This document shows, one piece after another, positions 18,081 through 26,961 of a stretch of DNA of 64,000 bases (position 1 is the first letter of the stretch; each line of letters opens with the position of its first letter). The DNA comes from Sphingopyxis sp. JAI128 (GTDB lineage: Bacteria; Pseudomonadota; Alphaproteobacteria; Sphingomonadales; Sphingomonadaceae): contig NZ_JACHDA010000001.1 in the NCBI RefSeq assembly GCF_014207235.1, positions 124,001 to 188,000 on the forward strand, given 5' to 3'. The notes under the pieces are model-generated. The model did not search any database and had not been told where the DNA came from. It worked only from the letters and a program-made list of their open reading frames with translations. Both the position numbers and the translations under genes were made by a program.

Positions 18081-18461
18081 ATGACCGACCAGCGCGACAC
18101 GACCGATCGATTTCTTCCGCGTTTCGACACCGCCGGACTGGTAACGGCGATCGTTGTCGAGGCCGACAGCCATAAATTGCTGATGGTCGCGCATATGAAT
18201 GCGGAGGCGATCGAGCAGACCCGCGCGACGGGGCAGGCGCATTTCTGGTCGCGCTCGCGCGCGGCCCTGTGGCGCAAGGGCGAGACGTCGGGCAACGGCC
18301 TCACCTTGGTCGAAATGCGGGTCGATTGCGATCAGGACGCGCTCCTGCTGCGCGTGAAACCGGCGGGCCCGGCGTGCCATACCGGGCGCCGATCCTGCTT
18401 TTATCGCCGCGTCGAAAGCGACGGCAGCCTGACCTTCCTGGCCGACGATGCGCAGGGCTAG
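18081..18461 (+). CDS. hisI: Phosphoribosyl-AMP cyclohydrolase
   Basis: HisI opens the adenine ring of phosphoribosyl-AMP in histidine synthesis. The 126-residue single-domain protein has [28 protein letters not shown], and the metal-binding [12 protein letters not shown] and [11 protein letters not shown] segments. The separate hisE is not here. There is no clear ribosome site before the ATG; a weak promoter (GTGACA at 18044, TCTAAA at 18066) would place the transcript start at or near the ATG. It overlaps the next gene by 14 bases. Confidence 0.93.
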   Translation: MTDQRDTTDRFLPRFDTAGLVTAIVVEADSHKLLMVAHMNAEAIEQTRATGQAHFWSRSRAALWRKGETSGNGLTLVEMRVDCDQDALLLRVKPAGPACHTGRRSCFYRRVESDGSLTFLADDAQG

Positions 18462-18987
18462 CGCCGCACTGGCGCTGGCGCTGGCGCTGCTTGGCGGATG
18501 CGAACGACCGGCCCCCGCCGTGGACACCAAGGGCATCGAGGCAGACAATCCGCTCGAGATGGCGGCGCGCGAGCGCGGCGTGGTGCGCGTCGAAGCCGCG
18601 ACCCCGGTCGGCGTCTTCGAACGCAGGCACGATCTTGGCCGCGACGCCATGTGCGTCGTCCCCGATGGCACTGGACAATGGCGTTTTGCCTTGACGGCTG
18701 CCTTCGGCCCCGGGCTGTCCTGCACCGCACAGGGCACGATCGTCCGCGAAGGCGGCGGATGGCGGATGCGCTTTGCCGGCGCCGACGGCTGCGAGGCCGT
18801 GGTGCAGGAGCAGGAGGACGAACTGCGCCTGCCCGGAAAGCTGCCGGAGCGATGCAATCGCCTGTGCCCCTCGCGCGCGTCGCTTGCTGGTTTGCGGCTG
18901 CCGCGTGCAAGCTGGTCCGAAGCCGATGCGAGGGGCTTGCGAATGACCGATCGACGCGGCAATATAGGGCGTCCGTGCGGTGGTTGA
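18448..18987 (+). CDS. Putative lipoprotein, unknown function
   Basis: A 179-residue protein with a lipoprotein signal ([18 protein letters not shown], Cys18). The mature part contains several cysteines ([38 protein letters not shown]) that could form disulfides in the periplasm. The start overlaps the end of hisI by 14 bases in another frame, suggesting translational coupling. No named domain is recognised. Confidence 0.65.
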   Translation: MRRASAALALALALLGGCERPAPAVDTKGIEADNPLEMAARERGVVRVEAATPVGVFERRHDLGRDAMCVVPDGTGQWRFALTAAFGPGLSCTAQGTIVREGGGWRMRFAGADGCEAVVQEQEDELRLPGKLPERCNRLCPSRASLAGLRLPRASWSEADARGLRMTDRRGNIGRPCGG

Positions 18988-19017
18988 ACCGTCCCGGATC
19001 GGCCCGATCGGGCAGTC

Positions 19018-19046
19018 TTGACGTTCACGTCAACGGAAACTAGTTT
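19018..19046 (+). promoter_or_regulatory. Promoter with overlapping palindromic operator for the MerR gene
   Basis: TTGACGT-TC-ACGTCAA at 19018-19033 is a perfect 7-bp inverted repeat whose first half is also a good -35 box (TTGACG). A -10-like TAGTTT follows at 19041-19046 with 17-bp spacing. The expected transcript start is about 19053, right at the ATG (19054), so the mRNA would be leaderless. Autoregulation by the encoded MerR protein is inferred. The palindrome resembles sites described for LiuR-type regulators of branched-chain acyl-CoA catabolism, as far as I recall. Confidence 0.6.
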
Positions 19047-19053
19047 CAGCCGT

Positions 19054-19476
19054 ATGACCGAAGCTTACGGCCACGCCCATATCGATACGCCCGATCATCT
19101 GGGGCGCGAGCAATTCAGCATCACCGACTTGTCGACCGAGTTCGGCGTGACTGCGCGCGCGCTGCGCTTCTATGAGGATGAGGGGCTGATCAGCCCGTCG
19201 CGCAAGGGGTTGTCGCGCATCTATTCAAAGCGCGACCGTGCGCGGTTGGCGTGGATTTTGCGTGCCAAGCGCACGGGCTTCAGCCTCGCCGACATTCGCG
19301 AGATGATCGACCTGTACGACGTCGGCGATGGCCGCAAATTGCAGCGTCAGGTGACGATCGAAAAATGCGAAGAGCGCATCGCGCTCCTGCGCCGTCAACG
19401 CGACGATATTGACAGCGCTGTAGATGAGCTGTCACGCTTCATCGATATGGTGAAGAAAGTCGACGCCGGCCAATAA
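19054..19476 (+). CDS. MerR family transcriptional regulator of acyl-CoA metabolism (LiuR-like)
   Basis: A 140-residue regulator with an N-terminal winged helix (FSITDLSTEFGVTARALRFY, then EDEGLISPSRKGLSRIYSKRDR) and a C-terminal dimerisation coiled coil (EKCEERIALLRRQRDDIDSA). There is no metal-binding cysteine cluster, so it more likely responds to a metabolite such as an acyl-CoA. It sits 74 bases upstream of an acyl-CoA dehydrogenase on the same strand and near the leucine block. An upstream TTG start at 19018 is rejected because it lies in the -35 box. Confidence 0.85.
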   Translation: MTEAYGHAHIDTPDHLGREQFSITDLSTEFGVTARALRFYEDEGLISPSRKGLSRIYSKRDRARLAWILRAKRTGFSLADIREMIDLYDVGDGRKLQRQVTIEKCEERIALLRRQRDDIDSAVDELSRFIDMVKKVDAGQ

Positions 19477-19550
19477 GGCCGCCCGGCTCCTGACCCTCTG
19501 CCTCTCCCCAGGCAAGTTGACATCGAAACTGCTTTTCAGAAGGATTTTCC

Positions 19551-21353
19551 ATGCCCGTCTATCGCGCCCCCGTGCAGGACACGCTGTTCCTCCTCAACGA
19601 CGTCCTCGGGATCGAGCGTTATTCGAATTTGCCGGGTTTCTCGAACGCCACGCCCGACATGATCGAGGCGGTGCTGACCGAGGCGGGCAGGTTTTGCGAG
19701 GAAGTGTTGTTCCCGATCAACCAGTCGGGCGACCTTGAAGGTTGCACGCGTCACGACGATGGTTCGGTAACCACGCCCAAGGGCTTCAAGGAAGCCTATA
19801 AGGCCTACAGCGAAGCGGGCTGGGGCCTGCTGACCGCGCCCGAGGAGTTCGGGGGGCAGGGTTTGCCGCACGTCCTCGGCTTCCCGGTCGAGGAATATCG
19901 CAACGCCGCCAACCAGGCCTTTGCCATGTATCCCGGCCTGACGCAGGGCGCGACCGCCGCGATCCTCGTCAAGGGATCGGACGACCAGAAGGCGACCTAT
20001 GTCCCCAAGATGATCGCGGGCGAGTGGAGCGGCACGATGAACCTGACGGAGCCGCATTGCGGCACCGACCTCGGCCTCATCCGCACCCGCGCGGTGCCGA
20101 ACGGCGACGGCAGCTATGCCGTGACCGGCACCAAGATCTTCATCTCCTCGGGCGAGCACGACCTGACCGACAATATCATCCACCTCGTCCTCGCGAAGAC
20201 CCCCGATGCGCCCGATAGCGTCAAGGGCATCTCGCTGTTCATCGTGCCGAAATTCCTCGTCAATGACGACGGATCGCTCGGTGAGCGCAACAGCCTCTCG
20301 TGCGGATCGATCGAACACAAGATGGGCATCCACGCCAATTCGACCTGCGTGATGAATTATGACGGGGCGAAGGGCTGGATGGTCGGCGAGGAGAATAAGG
20401 GTCTCGCCGCGATGTTCGTGATGATGAACGCCGCGCGCCTCGGCGTGGGCATTCAGGGGCTCGGACAGGCTGACGTCGCCTATCAGAACGCGGTGCAATA
20501 TGCGCAGGATCGTCGGCAGGGCCGCGCGCTCACCGGGCCGAAAGATCCGCAGGAAAAGGCCGACCCGCTGTTTGTCCACCCGGACGTGCGCCGCATGTTG
20601 ATGGACGGCAAGGCGACGGTAGAGGGGCTGCGCGCGCTCTGTACCTGGGGCGCGCTCCAGGTCGATCTTGCGCATGTTGCCGAGAGCGAGGAGGAGCGCC
20701 AGCGCGCCGACGACCTCGTCAGCCTGCTCACCCCGGTCATCAAGGGCTTCGGCACCGACAAGGGTTATGAAGTCGCAACCAACGCGCAGCAGGTGTTCGG
20801 CGGCCATGGCTACATCGAAGAACAGGGCATGTCGCAATATGTCCGCGATGCGCGCATCACCATGATCTACGAAGGCGCGAATGGCGTGCAGGCGATGGAC
20901 CTCGTCGGCCGCAAGCTCGCGCAGAATGGCGGCCGTGCGATCCAGGCCTTCTTCGCGATCGTCGACGAAGAATGTGCCCGCGCGAAGGGCGATGAAGCGC
21001 TCGCGGATTTCGCGGGCCGTCTCGAAAAGGCGAATGGCGAGCTCAAGGCCGCGACGATGTGGTTCATGCAAAATGGCATGGCGAACCCCAATAATGTCGG
21101 CGCGGGCGCGCATCATTATATGCACATATTGGGCATCGTCGCATTGGGGTCGATGTGGCTGATGATGGCCGAGGCGGCGCAAAAGGCGCTCGCCGAGGGC
21201 CGCGGCAACAAGGCGTTCCTCGAAGCCAAACTCGTCACCGCGCGCTATTTCGCCGAACGTTTCCTGCCCGACGCCGGATCGCTCCGCCGCAAGATCGAAG
21301 CGGGCAGCGAAGCGATGATGGCGCTCACGCCCGAACAGTTCGCCGCCGCCTGA
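19551..21353 (+). CDS. Acyl-CoA dehydrogenase, DmdC-like long form
   Basis: A 600-residue flavoenzyme, longer than the usual 380 because of an additional C-terminal domain (DmdC and related dehydrogenases). Signature blocks are MNLTEPHCGTDLG (about 163-175), the FAD site and QQVFGGHGYIEEQG (about 413-426). Catalytic Glu441 is in MIYEGANGVQ. It forms the alpha,beta double bond in an acyl-CoA. The chain length or substrate (fatty acyl or 3-methylmercaptopropionyl-CoA) cannot be read from the sequence. It starts after AGAAGG. Confidence 0.9.
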   Translation: MPVYRAPVQDTLFLLNDVLGIERYSNLPGFSNATPDMIEAVLTEAGRFCEEVLFPINQSGDLEGCTRHDDGSVTTPKGFKEAYKAYSEAGWGLLTAPEEFGGQGLPHVLGFPVEEYRNAANQAFAMYPGLTQGATAAILVKGSDDQKATYVPKMIAGEWSGTMNLTEPHCGTDLGLIRTRAVPNGDGSYAVTGTKIFISSGEHDLTDNIIHLVLAKTPDAPDSVKGISLFIVPKFLVNDDGSLGERNSLSCGSIEHKMGIHANSTCVMNYDGAKGWMVGEENKGLAAMFVMMNAARLGVGIQGLGQADVAYQNAVQYAQDRRQGRALTGPKDPQEKADPLFVHPDVRRMLMDGKATVEGLRALCTWGALQVDLAHVAESEEERQRADDLVSLLTPVIKGFGTDKGYEVATNAQQVFGGHGYIEEQGMSQYVRDARITMIYEGANGVQAMDLVGRKLAQNGGRAIQAFFAIVDEECARAKGDEALADFAGRLEKANGELKAATMWFMQNGMANPNNVGAGAHHYMHILGIVALGSMWLMMAEAAQKALAEGRGNKAFLEAKLVTARYFAERFLPDAGSLRRKIEAGSEAMMALTPEQFAAA

Positions 21354-21398
21354 CTTTAGCCCTTGCAACTATCGCCGCCATCATGCGTGGTGGCGGCG

Positions 21399-22892
21399 AT
21401 GGGGACAGATCTTGCACCTATAGTGGTCGAGGGCCGCAACTGCTGGCGGATCGAACGCGCCAACAAGGCGCGGATGATCGTCGATGCAGCCGACTATTTC
21501 GCGTTGCTCGAAATTCTGATGGCGAAGGCGGAAGAGCGCATCCTGCTCATCGGCTGGGACTTCGATCCGCGCATCGCGCTGAAACCCGGCAAGGACGGCA
21601 AGGGTGAACCGCTCGGCAATTATCTGCTGAAGCTCGCGCACGAAAAGCCCGATCGCGACATCGATATATTGCGCTGGAATTTCGGCGGACTGAAGCAGTT
21701 TGCAATACCGCGCATCCTGTCGATGATCGTGCGCTGGAAACTGACGCGCTCGATCAGTTTCCGTCTCGACAGTGCGCATCCGGTCGGATGCAGCCACCAC
21801 CAGAAGGTCGCGGTGTTTGACGACCATCTCGCCGTGTGCGGCGGAATCGATGTCGGCGCGCGGCGCTGGGACACGCGCGATCACAAGGATGACGACACGC
21901 ACCGCACCGCGCCCGACGGCAAGGCCTATATGCCTTGGCACGACAGCACGATGATCCTCGCGGGGCCGGTTGGCGGCGCGCTCGCCGACCTCGGCAACGA
22001 ACGCTGGCAGCGCGCGACGAAGAAGCCGCTGCGCGACCTGACGGGCAAGGGCGAGAATTGGCCCGACGACCTGGAGCCCGATTTCGAGCGCGTCGACGTC
22101 GCCATTTCGCGCACGCGCGCCAAATATGACGGCTATGACGAAATTCGCGAGATCGAACAGCTATATCTCGACATGATCGCGGAGGCGAAGCACTTCATCT
22201 ATTTCGAAAATCAATATTTCACCTGCGGAAAGATCGCCGCGGCAATCGCCGAACGGCTGAACGAGGATGATCCGCCCGAATTCGTGATGGTGATGCCCGA
22301 AACCGCCGACGGCTGGCTCGAACAGGTGGCGATGGACGCCGCGCGCGTACAGCTCGTCCGCGAAATCGCGAAAGCGAAACATGGCGATCGGCTCAAGGTC
22401 TATTTTCCGCGGACGGCAAAGGGCGAGCCCATTTACGTCCACGCCAAGACCGCGGTGGTCGACGACCGGATGATCCGCGTCGGATCGGCCAATATGAACA
22501 ATCGCTCGATGGGACTCGACAGCGAATGCGACGTCACGATCGACGCCGCCTTGCGCGCCAACGCCGGCGTCGAGCCGATTATCCGCCGCCTGCGCGAATC
22601 GCTGATCGCCGAACATCTGGGCGTCGACCCGGCCGAGGTCGGCCGCCGGTTCGACGCGACGGGCTCGCTCATCGCCGCGATCGAGGCGCTGCGCGGGGAA
22701 GGCCGGTCGCTCGAGCTGCTCGATCTGACCAAGCCCGGGCCATTCGATGAATTCATCGCCGAAAATGAACTGCTCGATCCGACGAGCCCCGACGACATGT
22801 TCGAAAGCCTGACCGAGCGCGGCCTCAGGAAAAGCTGGCATCGCGGCCGCGACTGGATGCGGCGGCACCGGCCCTTCCGGAGGAAGAGCTAG
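21399..22892 (+). CDS. Phospholipase D-like protein, two HKD motifs
   Basis: A 497-residue member of the phospholipase D superfamily. The first active-site block is CSHHQKVAVFDDHLAVCGG and the second VHAKTAVVDDRMIRVGSANM, both with the H-X-K-X4-D pattern. The layout resembles bacterial PLDs acting on phosphatidylcholine or cardiolipin. No signal peptide is visible, so a cytosolic or membrane-associated role is likely. ATG 21399 is chosen; a TTG at 21363 would extend it by 12 residues. Convergent with the lyase gene, stops overlapping in CTAG. Confidence 0.85.
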   Translation: MGTDLAPIVVEGRNCWRIERANKARMIVDAADYFALLEILMAKAEERILLIGWDFDPRIALKPGKDGKGEPLGNYLLKLAHEKPDRDIDILRWNFGGLKQFAIPRILSMIVRWKLTRSISFRLDSAHPVGCSHHQKVAVFDDHLAVCGGIDVGARRWDTRDHKDDDTHRTAPDGKAYMPWHDSTMILAGPVGGALADLGNERWQRATKKPLRDLTGKGENWPDDLEPDFERVDVAISRTRAKYDGYDEIREIEQLYLDMIAEAKHFIYFENQYFTCGKIAAAIAERLNEDDPPEFVMVMPETADGWLEQVAMDAARVQLVREIAKAKHGDRLKVYFPRTAKGEPIYVHAKTAVVDDRMIRVGSANMNNRSMGLDSECDVTIDAALRANAGVEPIIRRLRESLIAEHLGVDPAEVGRRFDATGSLIAAIEALRGEGRSLELLDLTKPGPFDEFIAENELLDPTSPDDMFESLTERGLRKSWHRGRDWMRRHRPFRRKS

Positions 22893-23740
22893 TCAGCGAG
22901 CGACAGGATGTGATGCGCCTGTTTGAGGTGCGGCGCATCGACCATCTTGCCGTCGACCTGCAGCACGCCGACGCCGGGGTTCGCCGCAAAGGCGTCGACG
23001 ATCGCCTGCGCTCCCGCCACCTCGTCCGCCGACGGCGTGAAAGCGGCGTTGATCGGGCCGACCTGCGACGGGTGGATCGCCATCATGCCCGTAAAGCCGT
23101 CGCGCCGCGCGCGCGCGGCGTAAGCAGCGAGGCCCGCCTCGTCCTTGATCGCGGGAAAAACGGTGTCGATCGCGGCGGTGTTCGCGCCATGCGCGGCGAA
23201 CAGCGTCAGCGCGCGCGCCATTTCATAGGGGGCGGTGTAGTTGCCGTCGTCAAGCCGGCTGGTCGTCGCACCGATTGCGGCGGGCAGGTCCTCGGCGCCC
23301 CAGGTCAGGCCGAGCAGCCGGTCCTTCACTTCGCGATAGCTGCCGAGCGTGAAGATGGCGGCGGGGGTTTCGGTGGCAATCGGCAGGATGGCGGGGAGCG
23401 ACGCATCGCGCGCCGACTCGCTGCGCAATATGGTGTCGAGCTGCTGGATGCTTGGCGCGCCTTCGGCCTTGGGCAGCATGATCGCATCGGGCCGCGCGCC
23501 GGCGATCGCGGCGACGTCGGCGGCGGTCATATGCCCGTCGAGCGGGTTGACGCGCACCAGCGTAATGACCTCTCGCTCGCCTGAAAGATAGGCCGCGACC
23601 GCGGCACGCGCCGCCTCCTTGTTCGCGAGCGACACCGAATCCTCGAGGTCGAGGATGATCGCGTCGGCGCCCGACGCCGCCGCCTTGGCGAAACGTTCGG
23701 GCCGGTCGCCGGGGACGAAGAGGAGCGAGCGGAGTCTCAT
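22889..23740 (-). CDS. CitE-like CoA ester lyase (HpcH/HpaI family)
   Basis: A 283-residue TIM-barrel enzyme. RSLLFVPGDRPERFAKA, DAIILDLEDSV, RVNPLDG, MLPKAEG, a metal/substrate segment ATETPAAIF, GAEDLPAAIG and MAIHPSQV are the family blocks. Relatives cleave malyl-, citramalyl- or beta-methylmalyl-CoA. It is the last gene of a minus-strand run (mccB, orphan, mccA, maoC), but an 88-base gap containing a palindromic repeat precedes it. It may process an acid-CoA from the same pathway; see findings. Confidence 0.85.
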   Translation of the reverse strand: MRLRSLLFVPGDRPERFAKAAASGADAIILDLEDSVSLANKEAARAAVAAYLSGEREVITLVRVNPLDGHMTAADVAAIAGARPDAIMLPKAEGAPSIQQLDTILRSESARDASLPAILPIATETPAAIFTLGSYREVKDRLLGLTWGAEDLPAAIGATTSRLDDGNYTAPYEMARALTLFAAHGANTAAIDTVFPAIKDEAGLAAYAARARRDGFTGMMAIHPSQVGPINAAFTPSADEVAGAQAIVDAFAANPGVGVLQVDGKMVDAPHLKQAHHILSLAD

Positions 23741-23753
23741 GCCATCACCTATG

Positions 23754-23822
23754 CCGTTCGTGTCGAGCGAAGTCGAGACACGCGAGGGGCCAACGGTTCT
23801 CGACTTCGCTCGAACCGAACGG
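23754..23822. repeat. Palindromic intergenic repeat (REP-like)
   Basis: Bases 23754-23778 and 23798-23822 are near-perfect reverse complements over 25 bases (mismatches at two adjacent positions), both carrying the core TCGAGCGAAGTCGAGA. The loop is 19 bases. It lies between the maoC and lyase genes, in a position that could stabilise or terminate the mRNA. The core resembles a repeat common in sphingomonad genomes. Confidence 0.8.
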
Positions 23823-23828
23823 AATCGA

Positions 23829-24278
23829 TCAGTCTTTTCGCTTGATGAGCGCGGAACGCTCGCACTGGCAGACGATCTCTTCCCGCTGGTTGATCGCGCG
23901 GTGAAGGAAAGTCACGATCCCCGCATTGGGCCGCGATTTCGATTCCTTCAGGCCAATTACCTCGCTTTCCGCGCGAAGCGTGTCGCCGATGAACACCGGC
24001 TTCGGCATGACGAGCTTGTCGTAGCCGAGGTTCGCGACGAGCGTGCCGAGCGTCGTGTCGCCGACCGACAGCCCGACCATCAGGCTGAAGGTGAAAGTGC
24101 CGTTGACGAGGATCTGTCCGAACTCCGACGCTTTCGCCGCCTCGATGTCGAGGTGGAGCGGCTGGGGATTGTGCGTCATCGTGGTGAAGAGCAGATTGTC
24201 GGTCTCGGTCACCGTGCGGCGGATGTCGTGCGTCAGCGTGTCGCCAATCGCCCATTCGTCGAAATATTTGCCCGCCAT
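23829..24278 (-). CDS. MaoC-family acyl-CoA hydratase
   Basis: A 149-residue hot-dog-fold protein. [14 protein letters not shown] carries the Asp/His-type catalytic dyad of MaoC hydratases, and the [18 protein letters not shown] block is the expected core helix. Members hydrate 2-enoyl-CoA or mesaconyl-CoA-type substrates. The ATG shares a base with the mccA stop (TAATG), so the two are translationally coupled. The context suggests hydration of the carboxylase product or a related branched CoA. Confidence 0.85.
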   Translation of the reverse strand: MAGKYFDEWAIGDTLTHDIRRTVTETDNLLFTTMTHNPQPLHLDIEAAKASEFGQILVNGTFTFSLMVGLSVGDTTLGTLVANLGYDKLVMPKPVFIGDTLRAESEVIGLKESKSRPNAGIVTFLHRAINQREEIVCQCERSALIKRKD

Positions 24279-26119
24279 TATGCCTCTTCCTTCTCGATCT
24301 TCACTAGCAGCGCCTCGACTTGAACCTGCGCCCCTGCGGTCGCATTGAGTTCGGCGACGACGCCGTCGAACGGCGCGGTCAGGCTATGCTCCATCTTCAT
24401 CGCTTCGAGCGTGAGCAGTTTCTGCCCGCTCGTCACCCTGTCGCCCACCGCGACATCGACCGCGATGACCTTGCCCGGCATCGGCGACAGGATCGCGCCG
24501 TCACCCGCCGCGCCGCCGGCGCTGCCTTCGGCCCGCCAGGGCGTGAGCTGCCACACCGAACCGGCTTCGGCGACGAGCATCGCCGGGGACGGCTCCTCGG
24601 CGCCCGGACCGTGGAGTTCGACCTCGACGCGCTTGCCGTCGAGCAGGAAGGGCGCGCTGCGCACGTCGGGGGCATTGAGGCGGAAGCCCGATTGCAGCGA
24701 GCGCGGCACCATCGCCATCGCGGCGTTGGTGAGCGCCTGTGCGGTCGGGACCGGTTCCTCGGTCATCGTGTCGCCATCGCGGCCGATCAGGCCGGTGTCG
24801 ACGGTGCCCGCGACGAAATCGGGGTGGTCGAGCGCTGCGATCAGGAAAGCCGAATTGGTTTTCACCGGCCAGATCGCACTGTCCTCCAGCATCTCGGACA
24901 AGAGTTCGCGTGCTTCCTCGCGATCCTCGCCCCACGCGATGACCTTGGCAATCATCGGGTCGTAGAAGGGCGAGACCTCGGCGCCTTCATAGACGCCGGT
25001 GTCGACGCGGCCCATATGTTCGGGAAGCTGGAACAGCTCGAGCGTGCCGATCGAGGGCAGGAAGCCCTTCGCCGGATCCTCGGCATAGAGCCGCGCTTCC
25101 ATCGCCCAGCCGTTGATCGCGAGTTCGTCCTGCCCCAGCGGGATCGGCTCGCCCGATGCGACGCGGAGCTGCCATTCGACCAGGTCGACGCCGGTAATCT
25201 CCTCGGTGACGGGGTGCTCGACCTGCAACCGCGTGTTCATTTCCATGAACCAGATGCGGTCGGCGCGCAGGCCTTCGCTCGCGTCGGCGATGAACTCGAT
25301 CGTTCCGGCACCGACATAGTCGACCGCCTTCGCCGCGCGCACTGCCGCGGCGCAAAGCTCGGCGCGCGTCGCTTCGTCCATGCCGGGGGCAGGGGCTTCC
25401 TCGATCACCTTCTGGTGGCGGCGCTGCAGCGAGCAGTCGCGCTCGAACAGATGGACGACATGGCCGTGCGTGTCGCCGAATATCTGCACCTCGATATGGC
25501 GGGGGGTGAGGATATATTTCTCGATCAGCACATGATCGTTGCCGAACGACGCTGCCGCCTCGCGCTGGCAGGAGGCGAGCGCGTCGGCGAAATCCGCCGC
25601 GGCGTCGACCTTGCGCATTCCCTTGCCGCCGCCGCCCGCGACCGCCTTGATCAGCACCGGATAGCCGATCTCGGCGGCCTGTTCGGCGAGATAGGCGGGG
25701 TCCTGGTTTTCGCCCATATAACCCGGCGTCACCGGCACCCCGGCGTCGGCCATCAGCTTCTTCGCGGCGTCCTTCAGGCCCATCGCGGTGATCGACGAAG
25801 GCTTCGGCCCGACCCACACCAGCCCCGCATCGGCGACGGCCTGCGCGAATTCGGCATTCTCGGACAGGAACCCATAACCCGGATGGATCGCCTCGGCGCC
25901 CGTCGCCTTCGCGGCGGCGATGATCTTCTCGCCGACCAGATAGGAGTCGCGTGCGGGCGACGGCCCGATATGCACGGCCTCGTCGGCCTCGCGCACATGC
26001 AGCGCCTTGGCATCGGCATCCGAATAGATGGCGACGGTGCGAATGCCCATTTCACGCGCGGTACGGATGATCCGGCAGGCGATCTCGCCGCGATTGGCAA
26101 TGAGGAGGGAGTTGATCAT
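24278..26119 (-). CDS. mccA: Methylcrotonyl-CoA carboxylase alpha (biotin) subunit
   Basis: A 613-residue protein with biotin carboxylase, linker and biotin carboxyl carrier domains. Visible are [27 protein letters not shown], the ATP loop [32 protein letters not shown] and the biotinylated lysine in EAMKMEHSL near residue 570. It carboxylates 3-methylcrotonyl-CoA, or another acyl-CoA, with the beta subunit. The pairing with ivd argues for leucine degradation. Its ATG overlaps the stop of the orphan gene upstream (ATGA), and its own ribosome site is weak. Confidence 0.9.
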   Translation of the reverse strand: MINSLLIANRGEIACRIIRTAREMGIRTVAIYSDADAKALHVREADEAVHIGPSPARDSYLVGEKIIAAAKATGAEAIHPGYGFLSENAEFAQAVADAGLVWVGPKPSSITAMGLKDAAKKLMADAGVPVTPGYMGENQDPAYLAEQAAEIGYPVLIKAVAGGGGKGMRKVDAAADFADALASCQREAAASFGNDHVLIEKYILTPRHIEVQIFGDTHGHVVHLFERDCSLQRRHQKVIEEAPAPGMDEATRAELCAAAVRAAKAVDYVGAGTIEFIADASEGLRADRIWFMEMNTRLQVEHPVTEEITGVDLVEWQLRVASGEPIPLGQDELAINGWAMEARLYAEDPAKGFLPSIGTLELFQLPEHMGRVDTGVYEGAEVSPFYDPMIAKVIAWGEDREEARELLSEMLEDSAIWPVKTNSAFLIAALDHPDFVAGTVDTGLIGRDGDTMTEEPVPTAQALTNAAMAMVPRSLQSGFRLNAPDVRSAPFLLDGKRVEVELHGPGAEEPSPAMLVAEAGSVWQLTPWRAEGSAGGAAGDGAILSPMPGKVIAVDVAVGDRVTSGQKLLTLEAMKMEHSLTAPFDGVVAELNATAGAQVQVEALLVKIEKEEA

Positions 26120-26955
26120 AGCGTTTTGCGCTTCCAGTTAGGGTCGGAGCTAGGGGCTTGCCGATGAAGATAGGCGGTCATCACATCCCTGAGCTGGGTT
26201 AGGCTCGCCTCGTATTTTTGATGCTCGCCCAAGGATCCCTTCGGCAAGATCGCTTGGAAATGTCGCGCGGCACTGCCCTCCAGCTTCTCCAAAACGTAAT
26301 GATCTGCGTTTGAAAGAGCCTGAATATACTCGTCCGGTGCGAACTCCAGAACGGCAAAGTCGCCAATCGATAGCGCAGAAAGAGCTTCATCTAATTGGTC
26401 AGCGGATACGCCGACACGCTCTTCACCATTTACGAAGAAGCGAACAGGGTTGGACTGCATAGGCAACGAAGGCGTTGAACCGCGTACGCTTCTGTCGGTC
26501 GGCGCTAACGTCTTACGGACAAAATGCACCAGTGCGTCGGCTTCACGGCGGTCGGCGGAATTGATCCAGAGTGTCAACGGCAGGCCAAGGCCAAATATCG
26601 CGCCAATGACCAAATAGGCCTGCAGGGAGCCCTGACCGGCTTCGGCCATCTTGTAAGTCACCCAAGCCATGAAGGGGACGAGCAAAATGAACATTGCCGT
26701 CCCATTCAAATCAGCGCCTGCGCGTCCCACCACTTTGCTTCCTAGGCCATCTTTCCTGACGATTCCGACAACCATCGGCCCGTGCTGATTGAATGCGCTT
26801 AGCCACAGGCAAATAAATGGGCCGACGATCCAACCTCGCGCACCGTTCTGCGGATCGAACCACCCCTTTTTCTTCTGCCGAAGCCTGCTCTTCGCTTTTT
26901 CGCGCGGAAGCGTTGATGTGATTGCAAACCTATAGCCGAGAGGCTGGAACGCCAT
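26116..26955 (-). CDS. Membrane protein of unknown function inserted between mccB and mccA
   Basis: A 279-residue protein I do not recognise. A basic N-terminus (KAKSRLRQKKK) is followed by three hydrophobic segments (about 42-60, 86-103, 112-130) and a soluble C-terminal half of about 145 residues ending in NWKRKTL. Composition is clearly different from neighbours: several 60-base stretches inside it are near 50% GC against well over 60% around it. It starts six bases after the mccB stop and overlaps the mccA start by four. Not part of any carboxylase I know; horizontal gain is likely. Confidence 0.7.
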   Translation of the reverse strand: MAFQPLGYRFAITSTLPREKAKSRLRQKKKGWFDPQNGARGWIVGPFICLWLSAFNQHGPMVVGIVRKDGLGSKVVGRAGADLNGTAMFILLVPFMAWVTYKMAEAGQGSLQAYLVIGAIFGLGLPLTLWINSADRREADALVHFVRKTLAPTDRSVRGSTPSLPMQSNPVRFFVNGEERVGVSADQLDEALSALSIGDFAVLEFAPDEYIQALSNADHYVLEKLEGSAARHFQAILPKGSLGEHQKYEASLTQLRDVMTAYLHRQAPSSDPNWKRKTL

Positions 26956-26961
26956 GATAAT

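Noticed and set aside
19018..19053. TTG start for the MerR regulator, 12 codons upstream
   Set aside because: It falls in the -35 box and palindrome; the ATG at 19054 fits the promoter and the family.
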